Of a stretch of 64,000 bases of DNA, positions 26,147 through 34,938 are shown piece by piece. The translations under genes were made by a program, and so were the position numbers. The notes beneath the pieces are model-generated. The model saw only the letters and a program-made list of their open reading frames with translations. It made no database searches and had not been told where the DNA came from. Each line of letters starts with the position of its first letter. Positions within the stretch are counted from its first letter, which is position 1. The DNA is from Idiomarina sp. (GTDB lineage: Bacteria > Pseudomonadota > Gammaproteobacteria > Enterobacterales > Alteromonadaceae): contig JAIUMU010000001.1 in NCBI GenBank assembly GCA_022565355.1, positions 434,001 to 498,000 on the forward strand, in the 5' to 3' direction.

Positions 26147-27637
26147 CTACTCCGCGTTCTTAACCTGCTTAAATGTAGCTATAAAATGCTCCCTTGCATC
26201 CTTATGATCAACAATTTGCGGCGGGTAGCGGTGCGCAGATTCATCCAAAAAACTAGCCTGACGCAGCCATTCGTGCGGTGTGTGTACCTGTTTATCGGGC
26301 ACATCAGTTAATTCATGCAGCCATTTACGAATGTACCGTCCGGACGGATCAAACTTTTCACCTTGGCTGGTTGGATTAAATACACGGAAATACGGCGCTG
26401 CATCGGTACCTGTACCAGCGCTCCATTGCCAACCGCCATTATTTGCCGAGAAGCTGCCATCAATTAATCTGCGCATAAAATAACGCTCGCCCCACTGCCA
26501 GTTAATATGTAGGTCTTTTACTAAAAAGCTAGCCACAATCATGCGCACACGATTGTGCATCCAACCGGTATTATTTAGCTCGCGCATTCCCGCATCAACG
26601 ATAGGAAAACCGGTTCTGCCATTACACCACGCAGCAAACTTCTGTACATCGGTTTGCCAAGGAAAATTGGCTTGTTCTACTTGAAAGGGCTGGCCTTTCG
26701 CTAAACGTGGTTCATGAAACATTAAATGTTGATAAAATTCTCGCCATGCCAACTCTGATAGCCAAGTATGGCTACCTTCAGGCAATCCATCCGGGAATTC
26801 TGGGCTTAATCGCTGCAATAAGTGGGCCGCCACACGCGGTGATACCGCACCAATCTCAAAATAGGCAGATAAACGTGAAGTTCCCTTAATGCTCGGAAAA
26901 TCGCGCTGCTTCTTATATTCCATACTTTGTTCACGTACAAACTGCTGCGCTAACTTGCGAATAGTGGCCTCACCAACTGGCCATTCACTACTTGTTTGCA
27001 GAGGCTCCGTTAACGCTGAATTCGCAAGGCCGGGAATAAGTTCAGAAGGATATTCAGGTAACGAAAGATGCACTTCTTCGAACGCAAGGCTGCGCTCTGA
27101 AGACGCTTGCAATATATTTCGAGCATAAGGTGCTGGTACGCCATTTTCGCGTATTCTCTGTAACCATACTTTAAAGAATGGTGTGAATACTTTGTAGTAC
27201 TCCCCTTTACCGTTCTTTATCTGTTCTGGCGCTACCAGCAAATTACTATCGCACGTATTTACTTGCACGTTGTTGCTCTGCAACGCAGCGATAACGGCTT
27301 GATCGCGATTAACTTCATCGAGCGGATATTCTCGATTGAAGTAGATAGATTCCACCTGTTGGGCACTACAAAAATCAGTTAAGAATGCACTGCAATCGGC
27401 GAATTTATTTAGCGTATGGATATGTAGAGTGTGGCCTAAATCAGCCAAATCATGCCCTAATTGATTCATCTGGCGCTGGTATAAATCCCATTTAACCAGC
27501 GACCAATCGTGCTCCACGTACTGTTGTAAGGTAGGCGTTACCAAAAAATGCACATGCTGATGATTTTGGCATGCTTGCAATACCGCATCATTATCAAGCA
27601 AACGAAGATCATTGCGAAACCAAACTAACGCACTCAT
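26147..27637 (-). CDS. phrB: Deoxyribodipyrimidine photolyase (CPD photolyase)
   Basis: Class I cyclobutane-pyrimidine-dimer photolyase of 496 residues, which uses light, reduced FAD and an antenna cofactor to split UV dimers. The N-terminal antenna domain begins LVWFRNDLRLLDN. The FAD-binding C-terminal domain shows TSRLSAYFEIGAVSPR, WLSELAWREFYQHLMF, FPIVDAGMRELNNTGWMHNR and WSAGTGTDAAPYFRVFNP, all classic. It lies between the YbgA-like and NTF2-like genes and is likely part of the operon tied to the ECF sigma/ChrR pair, since light that makes singlet oxygen also damages DNA. Identity is secure. Confidence 0.96.
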   Translation of the reverse strand: MSALVWFRNDLRLLDNDAVLQACQNHQHVHFLVTPTLQQYVEHDWSLVKWDLYQRQMNQLGHDLADLGHTLHIHTLNKFADCSAFLTDFCSAQQVESIYFNREYPLDEVNRDQAVIAALQSNNVQVNTCDSNLLVAPEQIKNGKGEYYKVFTPFFKVWLQRIRENGVPAPYARNILQASSERSLAFEEVHLSLPEYPSELIPGLANSALTEPLQTSSEWPVGEATIRKLAQQFVREQSMEYKKQRDFPSIKGTSRLSAYFEIGAVSPRVAAHLLQRLSPEFPDGLPEGSHTWLSELAWREFYQHLMFHEPRLAKGQPFQVEQANFPWQTDVQKFAAWCNGRTGFPIVDAGMRELNNTGWMHNRVRMIVASFLVKDLHINWQWGERYFMRRLIDGSFSANNGGWQWSAGTGTDAAPYFRVFNPTSQGEKFDPSGRYIRKWLHELTDVPDKQVHTPHEWLRQASFLDESAHRYPPQIVDHKDAREHFIATFKQVKNAE

Positions 27638-27697
27638 GCTGCATCATCCCTTTTTTACTGTGTGTTAACTAAGTTGCTCACACGCTATGAACAGCAA

Positions 27698-28630
27698 TTA
27701 CAATCCATAGCGTAGGCGCAAGTTGTCTGGATACGGCCGAAAATAAGATTGGGATTGCAGATATTCATCCGGAAAGCGCTTCAAGTAATGATTAATCAGC
27801 GTTAACGGTGCTGCAAGAGGCTCCTCGCCATCGTTGTAGCGCAAAATTAACTCCGCAAGTTCTGTACGCTCGCTACTATCTAACTTTTGCTTAAAATAGC
27901 CTTGTACATGCTGCAGCACATTAGTGTGATCTTTGCGGCTGGCAGGCTCGGATAACCCCGACATAAGCTGCATGATATAGCGAGTAGTGAATTCCCCATC
28001 AATTTGCTGTTGCTCTGCCAGCGCTTTACCCAAAGCGCGATACACCGGCTGATTGTGGGCAAGCAATAATAGCTTATGCCGCGCATGAAATTGATATAAC
28101 ACGTGCTTGCTAATGGGGGTGGGTAGTTGTTGCCATTCATAATACACATACAAACGCAGCACAAAATTTTCCCGTAGCAATGGGTCGTTCAACCTGCCAT
28201 CCTCTTCCATTGGCAACGCCGGAAACATCTCTTTCAGGCGCTGCGCGAATATGCCAGTGCCATCTTTAACGTTCATATTAGAATCTTCCGCATACACTCG
28301 CACGCGCTCCATGCCACAACTGGGCGATTTCGCGCAAAGAATATAACCGGAAAGTTTCGTCAATTGCTGTTCGCGAACATTGGCAAAGTCAGCTAATCGC
28401 TGCGTAACATCTTCACCTGTTTTTGGCACCACCGCGCGAGGTTGCGCTACATCACCAACTAACCGTATGGTTGGCCGTGGCACACTCATACCTATCCCTA
28501 CTTCTGGACAAAGAGGTAAATACTCAACATGCTTTCCTAATTGATTTTGGCAAAAATCAGAACCTTTGTGGCCACCATCGTAGCGCACCTTCTGGCCAAG
28601 TAAACAGGCACTTATCCCAACGTAAATCAC
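27698..28630 (-). CDS. DUF523-DUF1722 protein (YbgA-like)
   Basis: Two-domain protein of 310 residues. The N-terminal DUF523 (about 1-150) has GISACLLGQKVRYDGGHK and a conserved CAKSPSCGMERV motif, whose cysteines suggest metal or sulphur chemistry. The C-terminal DUF1722/YbgA domain (about 190-305) ends in PYPDNLRLRYGL. I chose the GTG at 28630 because AAGGAG lies six bases upstream; the GTG six codons earlier would put that site inside the gene. In E. coli ybgA sits next to phr, and here the photolyase gene follows after 60 bp, supporting a role in light or oxidative stress. The biochemical function is unknown. It is the first gene of the ten-gene minus-strand operon. Confidence 0.87.
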   Translation of the reverse strand: MIYVGISACLLGQKVRYDGGHKGSDFCQNQLGKHVEYLPLCPEVGIGMSVPRPTIRLVGDVAQPRAVVPKTGEDVTQRLADFANVREQQLTKLSGYILCAKSPSCGMERVRVYAEDSNMNVKDGTGIFAQRLKEMFPALPMEEDGRLNDPLLRENFVLRLYVYYEWQQLPTPISKHVLYQFHARHKLLLLAHNQPVYRALGKALAEQQQIDGEFTTRYIMQLMSGLSEPASRKDHTNVLQHVQGYFKQKLDSSERTELAELILRYNDGEEPLAAPLTLINHYLKRFPDEYLQSQSYFRPYPDNLRLRYGL

Positions 28631-28712
28631 CGTAAACTCCTTACTCACTATTTCCTGCAGTGTTCCGTTTTTCTATCCAACAAGCAATAGTATGGCTTTT
28701 ATAAATATTATT

Positions 28713-28739
28713 AGATCCCAACCGCGTTAGCTTACGTAA
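28713..28739 (+). promoter_or_regulatory. Predicted ECF sigma (ChrR-linked) promoter for the LON gene
   Basis: AGATCC (28713-28718), a 16-base spacer and CGTAA (28735-28739). The CTTACGTAAG core is a perfect palindrome. It matches the signal upstream of the sigma gene (TGATCC-N17-CGTAA). It lies about 70 bp before the LON gene start on the same strand. Confidence 0.6.
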
Positions 28740-28808
28740 GCACTGGAAACGCCACTATTGATCCCAATGCAGTGGCTCATCAAGAGCGAAAGCAGTAGGT
28801 ACTATTGC

Positions 28809-29501
28809 ATGAAAAACAGCACAAATAACATTGATTCTATGAGCAATAGCAACACGCTGAAACTTGGCTTGTTTCCACTCACCGCCCACCTCATGCCTGG
28901 CGGGCGAATGCAGCTGCGTGTGTTTGAGCCCCGTTACATTCGTTTAGTACGCGATTCTCTACGTAATGAACAAGGATTTGGTTTGTGTATGCTCAATCCA
29001 GATGGCGATGTAGTAAACAATGAGCATATTCATCCAATTGGCACTCTAGCGAAAATTGTAGATTTTGAAACCCTCAATGATGGCTACCTTGGTATTACCA
29101 TTGTAGGCGAATCGCTATTCGATATTCATGCGATCGAAACAGAAAAAGATGGGTTAAGAACCGCAAACGTAAGCTTTCGCAGCGGGTTAGCTAATGTAGC
29201 AAAGGTGGAAACTGAGAGTACACAAGAATGCGAGCTGAAAAAACGTTTGCAAGAAGTGTTTACGAACTATCCCGAATTCGCGGGTTTATATCCAGAACAA
29301 CATTTCGATAGCGCAGAATGGGTTTGTAATCGATGGCTCGAGATTCTACCGCTTGCTGCAGAAGCAAAGCAAGAGCTTCTAGCCGCCAACAATTTGCGTG
29401 TTACTCAGAATTATCTGCAATGCTTATTTGCGGAAAATAACGAAGATGATCAAAGCGATGACGATAGTAATGTAAGGCAACGAAAACACGGTTCAATCTG
29501 A
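28809..29501 (+). CDS. LON peptidase substrate-binding-domain protein
   Basis: Protein of 230 residues with a single LON N-terminal (PUA-like) domain and no ATPase or protease part. The domain begins LGLFPLTAHLMPGGRMQLRVFEPRYIRLVRDS and continues GFGLCMLNP, HPIGTLAKIVDFETLNDGYLGITIVG. Such stand-alone LON-domain proteins recur in ChrR/photolyase loci; a protein-binding role is likely but untested. I chose the ATG at 28809 because the predicted ECF promoter's transcription start would fall near 28746 and an AGGT precedes the ATG; a start at 28839 is possible. The tail is acidic. It is probably co-regulated with the sigma gene downstream on the same strand. Confidence 0.83.
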   Translation: MKNSTNNIDSMSNSNTLKLGLFPLTAHLMPGGRMQLRVFEPRYIRLVRDSLRNEQGFGLCMLNPDGDVVNNEHIHPIGTLAKIVDFETLNDGYLGITIVGESLFDIHAIETEKDGLRTANVSFRSGLANVAKVETESTQECELKKRLQEVFTNYPEFAGLYPEQHFDSAEWVCNRWLEILPLAAEAKQELLAANNLRVTQNYLQCLFAENNEDDQSDDDSNVRQRKHGSI

Positions 29502-29546
29502 TTCTCAGCAAAAATAGAAAAATATTCTACGGTTCTGTTTAAAAAG

Positions 29547-29573
29547 TGATCCATTTTTTAAAAAGTTTACGTA
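29547..29573 (+). promoter_or_regulatory. Predicted autoregulatory ECF sigma promoter
   Basis: TGATCC (29547-29552), a 17-base AT-rich spacer and CGTA (29570-29573), with a wider TTACGTAA. TGATCC is the -35 element known for RpoE-ChrR-type sigma factors. It lies just before the ECF sigma gene, as expected for autoregulation. Confidence 0.7.
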
Positions 29574-29659
29574 ATTGAATGCACAGATTGGTGAATCATA
29601 AAAAGAAGGCGTACACTACAATGCATGTCATGCCGGAAAAACGGGTTAAGCGAGAGTAC

Positions 29660-30253
29660 ATGAGCACTTCGCCCAAGAGCACCCAAGAGATTACCACAGA
29701 GCACCTTAGCAAGTTATTGGCTGAGGTTGCATCGTCACGTTCGCGTAGAGCCTTTAGTGAGTTGTTTAAGCACTTTGCACCGCGCTTACAAGCCTTTGCT
29801 ACCCGCCAGTTTGGCAATGAGCAAACAGCGATGGATTTGGTGCAAGATACGATGACCAACGTATGGCACAAAGCCCATCTCTTTAGCCCTGAGAAAGGTT
29901 CGCCAACTACGTGGATTTTCACCATCGCCAGAAATATTCGCTTTGATATTTTGCGCAAAAACAAACATCGCCAAAACGATGTGAGCGCAGAAGATCTGTG
30001 GCCAGTATTATCTGAGGAAATGAGCGATTCTGATGAAGAATTCGCCCTAGACCAAAATATTTTACTTCAGGAAATTGGTGAATTTTACCGCCAACTACCT
30101 GATGCACAAAGAATTGTTATAGAACAGATATACATACAAGGTAAATCGCAGCAAGAAGTATCAGATGAACTTGATATTCCGTTAGGTACTGTGAAATCGA
30201 GAACTCGATTAGCCCTGCAAAAACTGAAAGAGATGATAACTGCACATGATTAA
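29660..30253 (+). CDS. rpoE: ECF sigma factor of the RpoE-ChrR type
   Basis: Extracytoplasmic-function sigma-70 factor of 197 residues from the ATG chosen at 29660. Sigma region 2 includes FSELFKHFAPRLQAFATRQ, MDLVQDTMTNVWHKAHLF and TWIFTIARNIRFDILRK; region 4 includes LPDAQRIVIEQIYIQGKSQQEVSDELDIPLGTVKSRTRLALQ split by the usual linker. Together with the adjacent zinc anti-sigma gene this places it in the group answering singlet oxygen. Upstream in-frame ATGs at 29579, 29621 and 29630 exist, but the first coincides with the predicted transcription start. The gene overlaps chrR by 8 bp (ATGATTAA). It likely controls its own gene, the LON gene and probably the lipid/photolyase operon. Confidence 0.92.
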   Translation: MSTSPKSTQEITTEHLSKLLAEVASSRSRRAFSELFKHFAPRLQAFATRQFGNEQTAMDLVQDTMTNVWHKAHLFSPEKGSPTTWIFTIARNIRFDILRKNKHRQNDVSAEDLWPVLSEEMSDSDEEFALDQNILLQEIGEFYRQLPDAQRIVIEQIYIQGKSQQEVSDELDIPLGTVKSRTRLALQKLKEMITAHD

Positions 30254-30935
30254 ATTTCACCCCACAGAAGAATTACTAGTTAAGTACGTGCAAGGCGAGC
30301 TCGATGCTTCCCTGTGTCTGGTAATCGGTACTCATATTGATATGTGCCCGGTGTGTGCAAACACGGTGAAAGATATTGAAGAGCAAGTTGCCCGCAGCGT
30401 ATTCATTAATGAATTACAAGGCTCTGCCAGTGCAACGCCTGCGCAGTTACCTGAAGCTGAAATGAATATGATGCTCGAACAAATCATTAGCTCGCATGCG
30501 CCAGAAAAAATTGTGCGCGAGCCTGCCCTTGAGGAGATAACGCTTGAAGGGAAGCAATTTAAATTGCCTCCTACCCTGGGCAGATTAGGCTCACGCTTAG
30601 GCCACTGGAGCAAGGTTCCGGGTTCTGTTTGGCGCGCGCCAGTGAATTTATCTGGGCATGATAAGATTAACTTAATCTATATGGCTGCTGGTGCATCAGT
30701 TCCAGAACATACGCACCGAGGTAGTGAAGCCACTTTAGTGCTGAATGGGTCTTTCGCTGATGAATTTGATTGCTATGAAGATGGTGATTTCATCTTTCTT
30801 GACCAGCAGCACAAGCACACCCCCCAAACTGCGCAAGAAGATTGTTTAACTTTAGCTTGGCTAAATGAGCCGCTGCAGTTCACTTCAGGTGTTGCTCGTC
30901 TACTTAATCCGTTTAGTAATTTGTTCTTTCGTTAA
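30246..30935 (+). CDS. chrR: Zinc anti-sigma factor ChrR
   Basis: Anti-sigma factor of 229 residues. The N-terminal zinc anti-sigma domain has His5, His30, Cys34 and Cys37 (motif HIDMCPVC), exactly one residue offset from the ligands His6, His31, Cys35 and Cys38 of Rhodobacter sphaeroides ChrR. The C-terminal half is a cupin domain with VPEHTHRGSEATLVLNGSF and a later His in DQQHKHTP, the likely second metal site that senses singlet oxygen or organic hydroperoxides. In the known system ChrR holds the sigma factor until oxidative stress triggers release and proteolysis. It is translationally coupled to the sigma gene. Identity is strong from sequence and context. Confidence 0.94.
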   Translation: MIKFHPTEELLVKYVQGELDASLCLVIGTHIDMCPVCANTVKDIEEQVARSVFINELQGSASATPAQLPEAEMNMMLEQIISSHAPEKIVREPALEEITLEGKQFKLPPTLGRLGSRLGHWSKVPGSVWRAPVNLSGHDKINLIYMAAGASVPEHTHRGSEATLVLNGSFADEFDCYEDGDFIFLDQQHKHTPQTAQEDCLTLAWLNEPLQFTSGVARLLNPFSNLFFR

Positions 30936-30980
30936 TTAGAGCGATTAACGGTAAACATACATATTATTTAATGCATAAAA

Positions 30981-31005
30981 AAAGCCGCTTCAATGAAGCG
31001 GCTTT
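30981..31005. terminator. Bidirectional rho-independent terminator
   Basis: AAAGCCGCTTC / GAAGCGGCTTT stem with a short loop and A/T flanks on both sides, lying between convergent chrR and ihfA. Confidence 0.9.
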
Positions 31006-31047
31006 CTTGTTTTTGTGGTTTTAGGATAGGTAATAACTCTGCGAATA

Positions 31048-31344
31048 CTAATCGTTTGGCTTAGCGTCTTCCACTCGAGCTTTAAATTTTTGCCCTGGGC
31101 GAAACGTTACTACGCGGCGAGCTGAAATTGGAATATCTTCACCTGTTTTTGGGTTTCGCCCTGGTCGTTCGGCTTTATCTCGCAAATCAAAATTTCCAAA
31201 ACCGGATATCTTCACTTGCTCACCACTTTCTAGAGCATGGCGGATTTCCTCAAAAAATGTTTCTACTAATTCCTTAGCATCTTTTCGATTAATCCCTACC
31301 TTTTCAAATAGATGTTCCGCGATCTCAGCTTTTGTTAGCGCCAT
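31048..31344 (-). CDS. ihfA: Integration host factor subunit alpha
   Basis: DNA-bending protein of the HU/IHF family, 98 residues, alpha subunit of the IHF heterodimer used in recombination, replication and transcription. Features include [28 protein letters not shown] at the N-terminus (quoted as typical helices 1-2), [11 protein letters not shown], and the beta-arm [18 protein letters not shown] with the intercalating proline. It follows pheT after 2 bp, the usual gammaproteobacterial arrangement pheS-pheT-ihfA. Confidence 0.97.
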   Translation of the reverse strand: MALTKAEIAEHLFEKVGINRKDAKELVETFFEEIRHALESGEQVKISGFGNFDLRDKAERPGRNPKTGEDIPISARRVVTFRPGQKFKARVEDAKPND

Positions 31345-31346
31345 AA

Positions 31347-33737
31347 TTAACTATCCCTCAACACCGCATTAAATTCGTTTTGTAAGGTTTCAACAACTGT
31401 AGCAATCAAGTTTGTTACTTCTTGATCTTCCAGCGTTCGATCCGCAGCCTGTAAGGTTAGTGCAATCGCTAGGCTTCTTTGCGTAGCTGGCACATTATCC
31501 CCTGTGTAGACGTCAAATAAGTTTAGATCAACCAACTGATTTGCGCCAACTTTCCGAATAACTTCAAGAACTTCACCTGCGGCAACATTACGATCTACTA
31601 ATACCGCAATATCACGGCGAATGGAAGGATAACGTGAAATAATCCCAGCCACCGGCACTTCTCTTTCCCGTAAACGCGCTAAATCAAGTTCGAAAACGAA
31701 AGCACGCCCTTTAATGCCAAACATCTTCTCAAACTGCGGATGCAAAGCACCACAAAAGCCGATTAGTTGTTCACCACGATAAATAGCCGCGCTCTGGCCC
31801 GGATGAAGCGCCGAATGTTCAGATGCAACAAAACGGAACTCAGAGAATCGGCCTGTGGCCCGCAACAGCATTTCTACGTGCCCTTTCATATCGTAAAAAT
31901 CAACCGCGCGCACGCCGTCTTGCCAATGCTCACCCTGCACAGTGCCCAGCATTACCCCGGCTAGCATCGGTTCTTGGCGGATGCCATTCTCCGCCTGCTC
32001 ATCAGGAGTAAAACGCAAACCCGTTTCAAATAGCCGCACACTTTGTTGCTGGCGTTTCTGATTATAACCGGCAGCAGAAAGCAAACCAGGCCAAAGCCCA
32101 AGCCGCATCGAGCTCATTTCAATGGAAATAGGATGCGGTAACGTAAGCGCCGCTAAATCTGGATATAGTTGCGCCTGTTGCTTCGGGTCAACAAAACTGT
32201 AGGTAATTGCTTCCTGATACCCCTGTGCGAGCATTGCATGCTGCAATTGCCGCACTGGCAGTTGCGCTTCAGCCGAACGGTGCATACGTAATGGCGCTAC
32301 CGGCGCCTCTACCGGTATATTGTTGTATCCATACACTCGAGCTATTTCTTCAATTAAATCTTCTTCTATGGAAATATCAAAGCGATAGGTAGGCACACTC
32401 ACCTGCCAACCTTCAGCATCTTTGCTCACAGTGAAGCCTAGGCGTTGTAAAATGCCTTCTACCTCGGTAGTTGCAACATCAATGCCTAGCAAACGGGCTA
32501 AGCGGTTTGCGCGTAATTGAATATGCGCAGGCTTTGGTAGATGTTCAGCACTTACGGCTTCAACAATCGGCCCTGCTTCACCACCGCAAATTTCCAGAAT
32601 AAGTGCACTTGCGCGTTCCATAGCCACTTTTTGCAACTCAGGATCAACACCACGCTCATAGCGATGCGATGCATCGGTATGTAAGCCATAACGGCGCGCA
32701 CGCCCCATAATTGCATCTGGCGCAAAAAACGCACTTTCTAAGAAAATATCTTTCGAGCTTTCAGTAACACCACTTCCTTCACCACCGAAGATACCCGCCA
32801 TCGCCAACGCTTTTTCTTCATCGGCAATCACTAACACATCATTCTGTAAGCTTACTTCTTGGCCATCGAGCAAAGTGATCTGCTCACCGTTGTTTGCCAT
32901 CCGTACTTGAATAGACCCTTTAAGAGCGGCCAAATCAAACGCGTGCATTGGGTGGCCTTGCTCAAGTAGTACATAGTTGGTGATATCAACTACTGGGTCG
33001 ATACACCGAATACCGCTCCGGCGCAAACGCTCTTGCAACCAAAGCGGGCTCTTGGCACTTACATTAACATTGCGAATTACGCGGCCTAAATAACGTGGGC
33101 AGGCATCAGGGGCAACTAAGTTGATCGCCACACTATCGGTGATGCTCGCAGGTACCTCAGCAATGCTAGGTACTTGTACATCTAGCTTATTTAACACCCC
33201 TACTTCACGGGCTAAGCCGCGAATACCAAGGCAATCAGCTCGGTTTGGCGTTAAATCAATATCTAGGGTGCTATCATTTAGCCCCATCCATACGCGAAAA
33301 TCTTCACCTACGGTAGCATCCGCTGGTAATTCAATAATGCCATCATGGTCATCACTTAATTCCAGTTCAGAGGCTGAACACAGCATGCCATGGCTAGGCT
33401 CGCCACGCAGTTTGCTCTGCTTAATTTTAAAATCGCCCGGCAATACAGCGCCTACAGTTGCTACCGCAACTTTAATTCCCTTACGGCAATTGGCGGCGCC
33501 GCATACGATGTCGATAAGCTCTTCGCCACCTACATCTACTTTGGTTACCTGCAACTTATCGGCGTTAGGATGTTGGCCACACTCTTTAACTTCCCCAACA
33601 ACCACACCGGTAAACTCACCTGCAACTGGCTCGATACCATCTACTTCTAATCCAGCCATACTTAACTGTTCGGCAAGCTCAATGCTGCTTAGCTCTGGGT
33701 TAACCCACTCACGTAGCCACTGTTCACTAAATTTCAT
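31347..33737 (-). CDS. pheT: Phenylalanyl-tRNA synthetase beta subunit
   Basis: Beta chain of the alpha2-beta2 phenylalanyl-tRNA synthetase, 796 residues, close to E. coli (795). An N-terminal tRNA-binding OB domain is present ([23 protein letters not shown]), then the B3/B4 editing domain, the B5 domain ([21 protein letters not shown]), the catalytic-like core ([19 protein letters not shown]) and the C-terminal anticodon-binding FDX-ACB domain ([18 protein letters not shown]). It lies 22 bp after pheS. Confidence 0.97.
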   Translation of the reverse strand: MKFSEQWLREWVNPELSSIELAEQLSMAGLEVDGIEPVAGEFTGVVVGEVKECGQHPNADKLQVTKVDVGGEELIDIVCGAANCRKGIKVAVATVGAVLPGDFKIKQSKLRGEPSHGMLCSASELELSDDHDGIIELPADATVGEDFRVWMGLNDSTLDIDLTPNRADCLGIRGLAREVGVLNKLDVQVPSIAEVPASITDSVAINLVAPDACPRYLGRVIRNVNVSAKSPLWLQERLRRSGIRCIDPVVDITNYVLLEQGHPMHAFDLAALKGSIQVRMANNGEQITLLDGQEVSLQNDVLVIADEEKALAMAGIFGGEGSGVTESSKDIFLESAFFAPDAIMGRARRYGLHTDASHRYERGVDPELQKVAMERASALILEICGGEAGPIVEAVSAEHLPKPAHIQLRANRLARLLGIDVATTEVEGILQRLGFTVSKDAEGWQVSVPTYRFDISIEEDLIEEIARVYGYNNIPVEAPVAPLRMHRSAEAQLPVRQLQHAMLAQGYQEAITYSFVDPKQQAQLYPDLAALTLPHPISIEMSSMRLGLWPGLLSAAGYNQKRQQQSVRLFETGLRFTPDEQAENGIRQEPMLAGVMLGTVQGEHWQDGVRAVDFYDMKGHVEMLLRATGRFSEFRFVASEHSALHPGQSAAIYRGEQLIGFCGALHPQFEKMFGIKGRAFVFELDLARLREREVPVAGIISRYPSIRRDIAVLVDRNVAAGEVLEVIRKVGANQLVDLNLFDVYTGDNVPATQRSLAIALTLQAADRTLEDQEVTNLIATVVETLQNEFNAVLRDS

Positions 33738-33759
33738 AATACTCTTAACCCTCTGCCGC

Positions 33760-34764
<1,005 letters not shown>

Positions 34765-34816
34765 CTACTCTTAGGCTAGTTATAACGGGAGTTTTACACC
34801 ATTTTTCAAAGGCGCA

Positions 34817-34825
34817 ATCATAGCA
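34817..34825 (-). promoter_or_regulatory. Extended -10 promoter for pheST-ihfA
   Basis: Minus-strand TGCTATGAT, an extended -10 element, about 65 bp upstream of pheS; no good -35 is seen. It could give pheST-ihfA its own transcription now that it is separated from rplT. Confidence 0.5.
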
Positions 34826-34880
34826 TAAAAATGCCACAGGGTAAGTTAGATATGCTGCCTTGATGTTTTGTGCAAGCAAG

Positions 34881-34909
34881 AAAAAAAGCCGGCATCCAAA
34901 GATGCCGGC
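34881..34909 (-). terminator. Rho-independent terminator after protease 1
   Basis: GCCGGCATC / GATGCCGGC stem with a four-base loop, followed on the minus strand by seven U. It closes the protease/kinase block on the pheS side. Confidence 0.92.
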
Positions 34910-34938
34910 AAATCGCTCTCATCACTTAGCTTGGGAGG

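Noticed and set aside
28759-28764. A second TGATCC before the LON gene
   Set aside because: No CGTA-type element follows at 16-18 bases, and the copy at 28713 is better placed.
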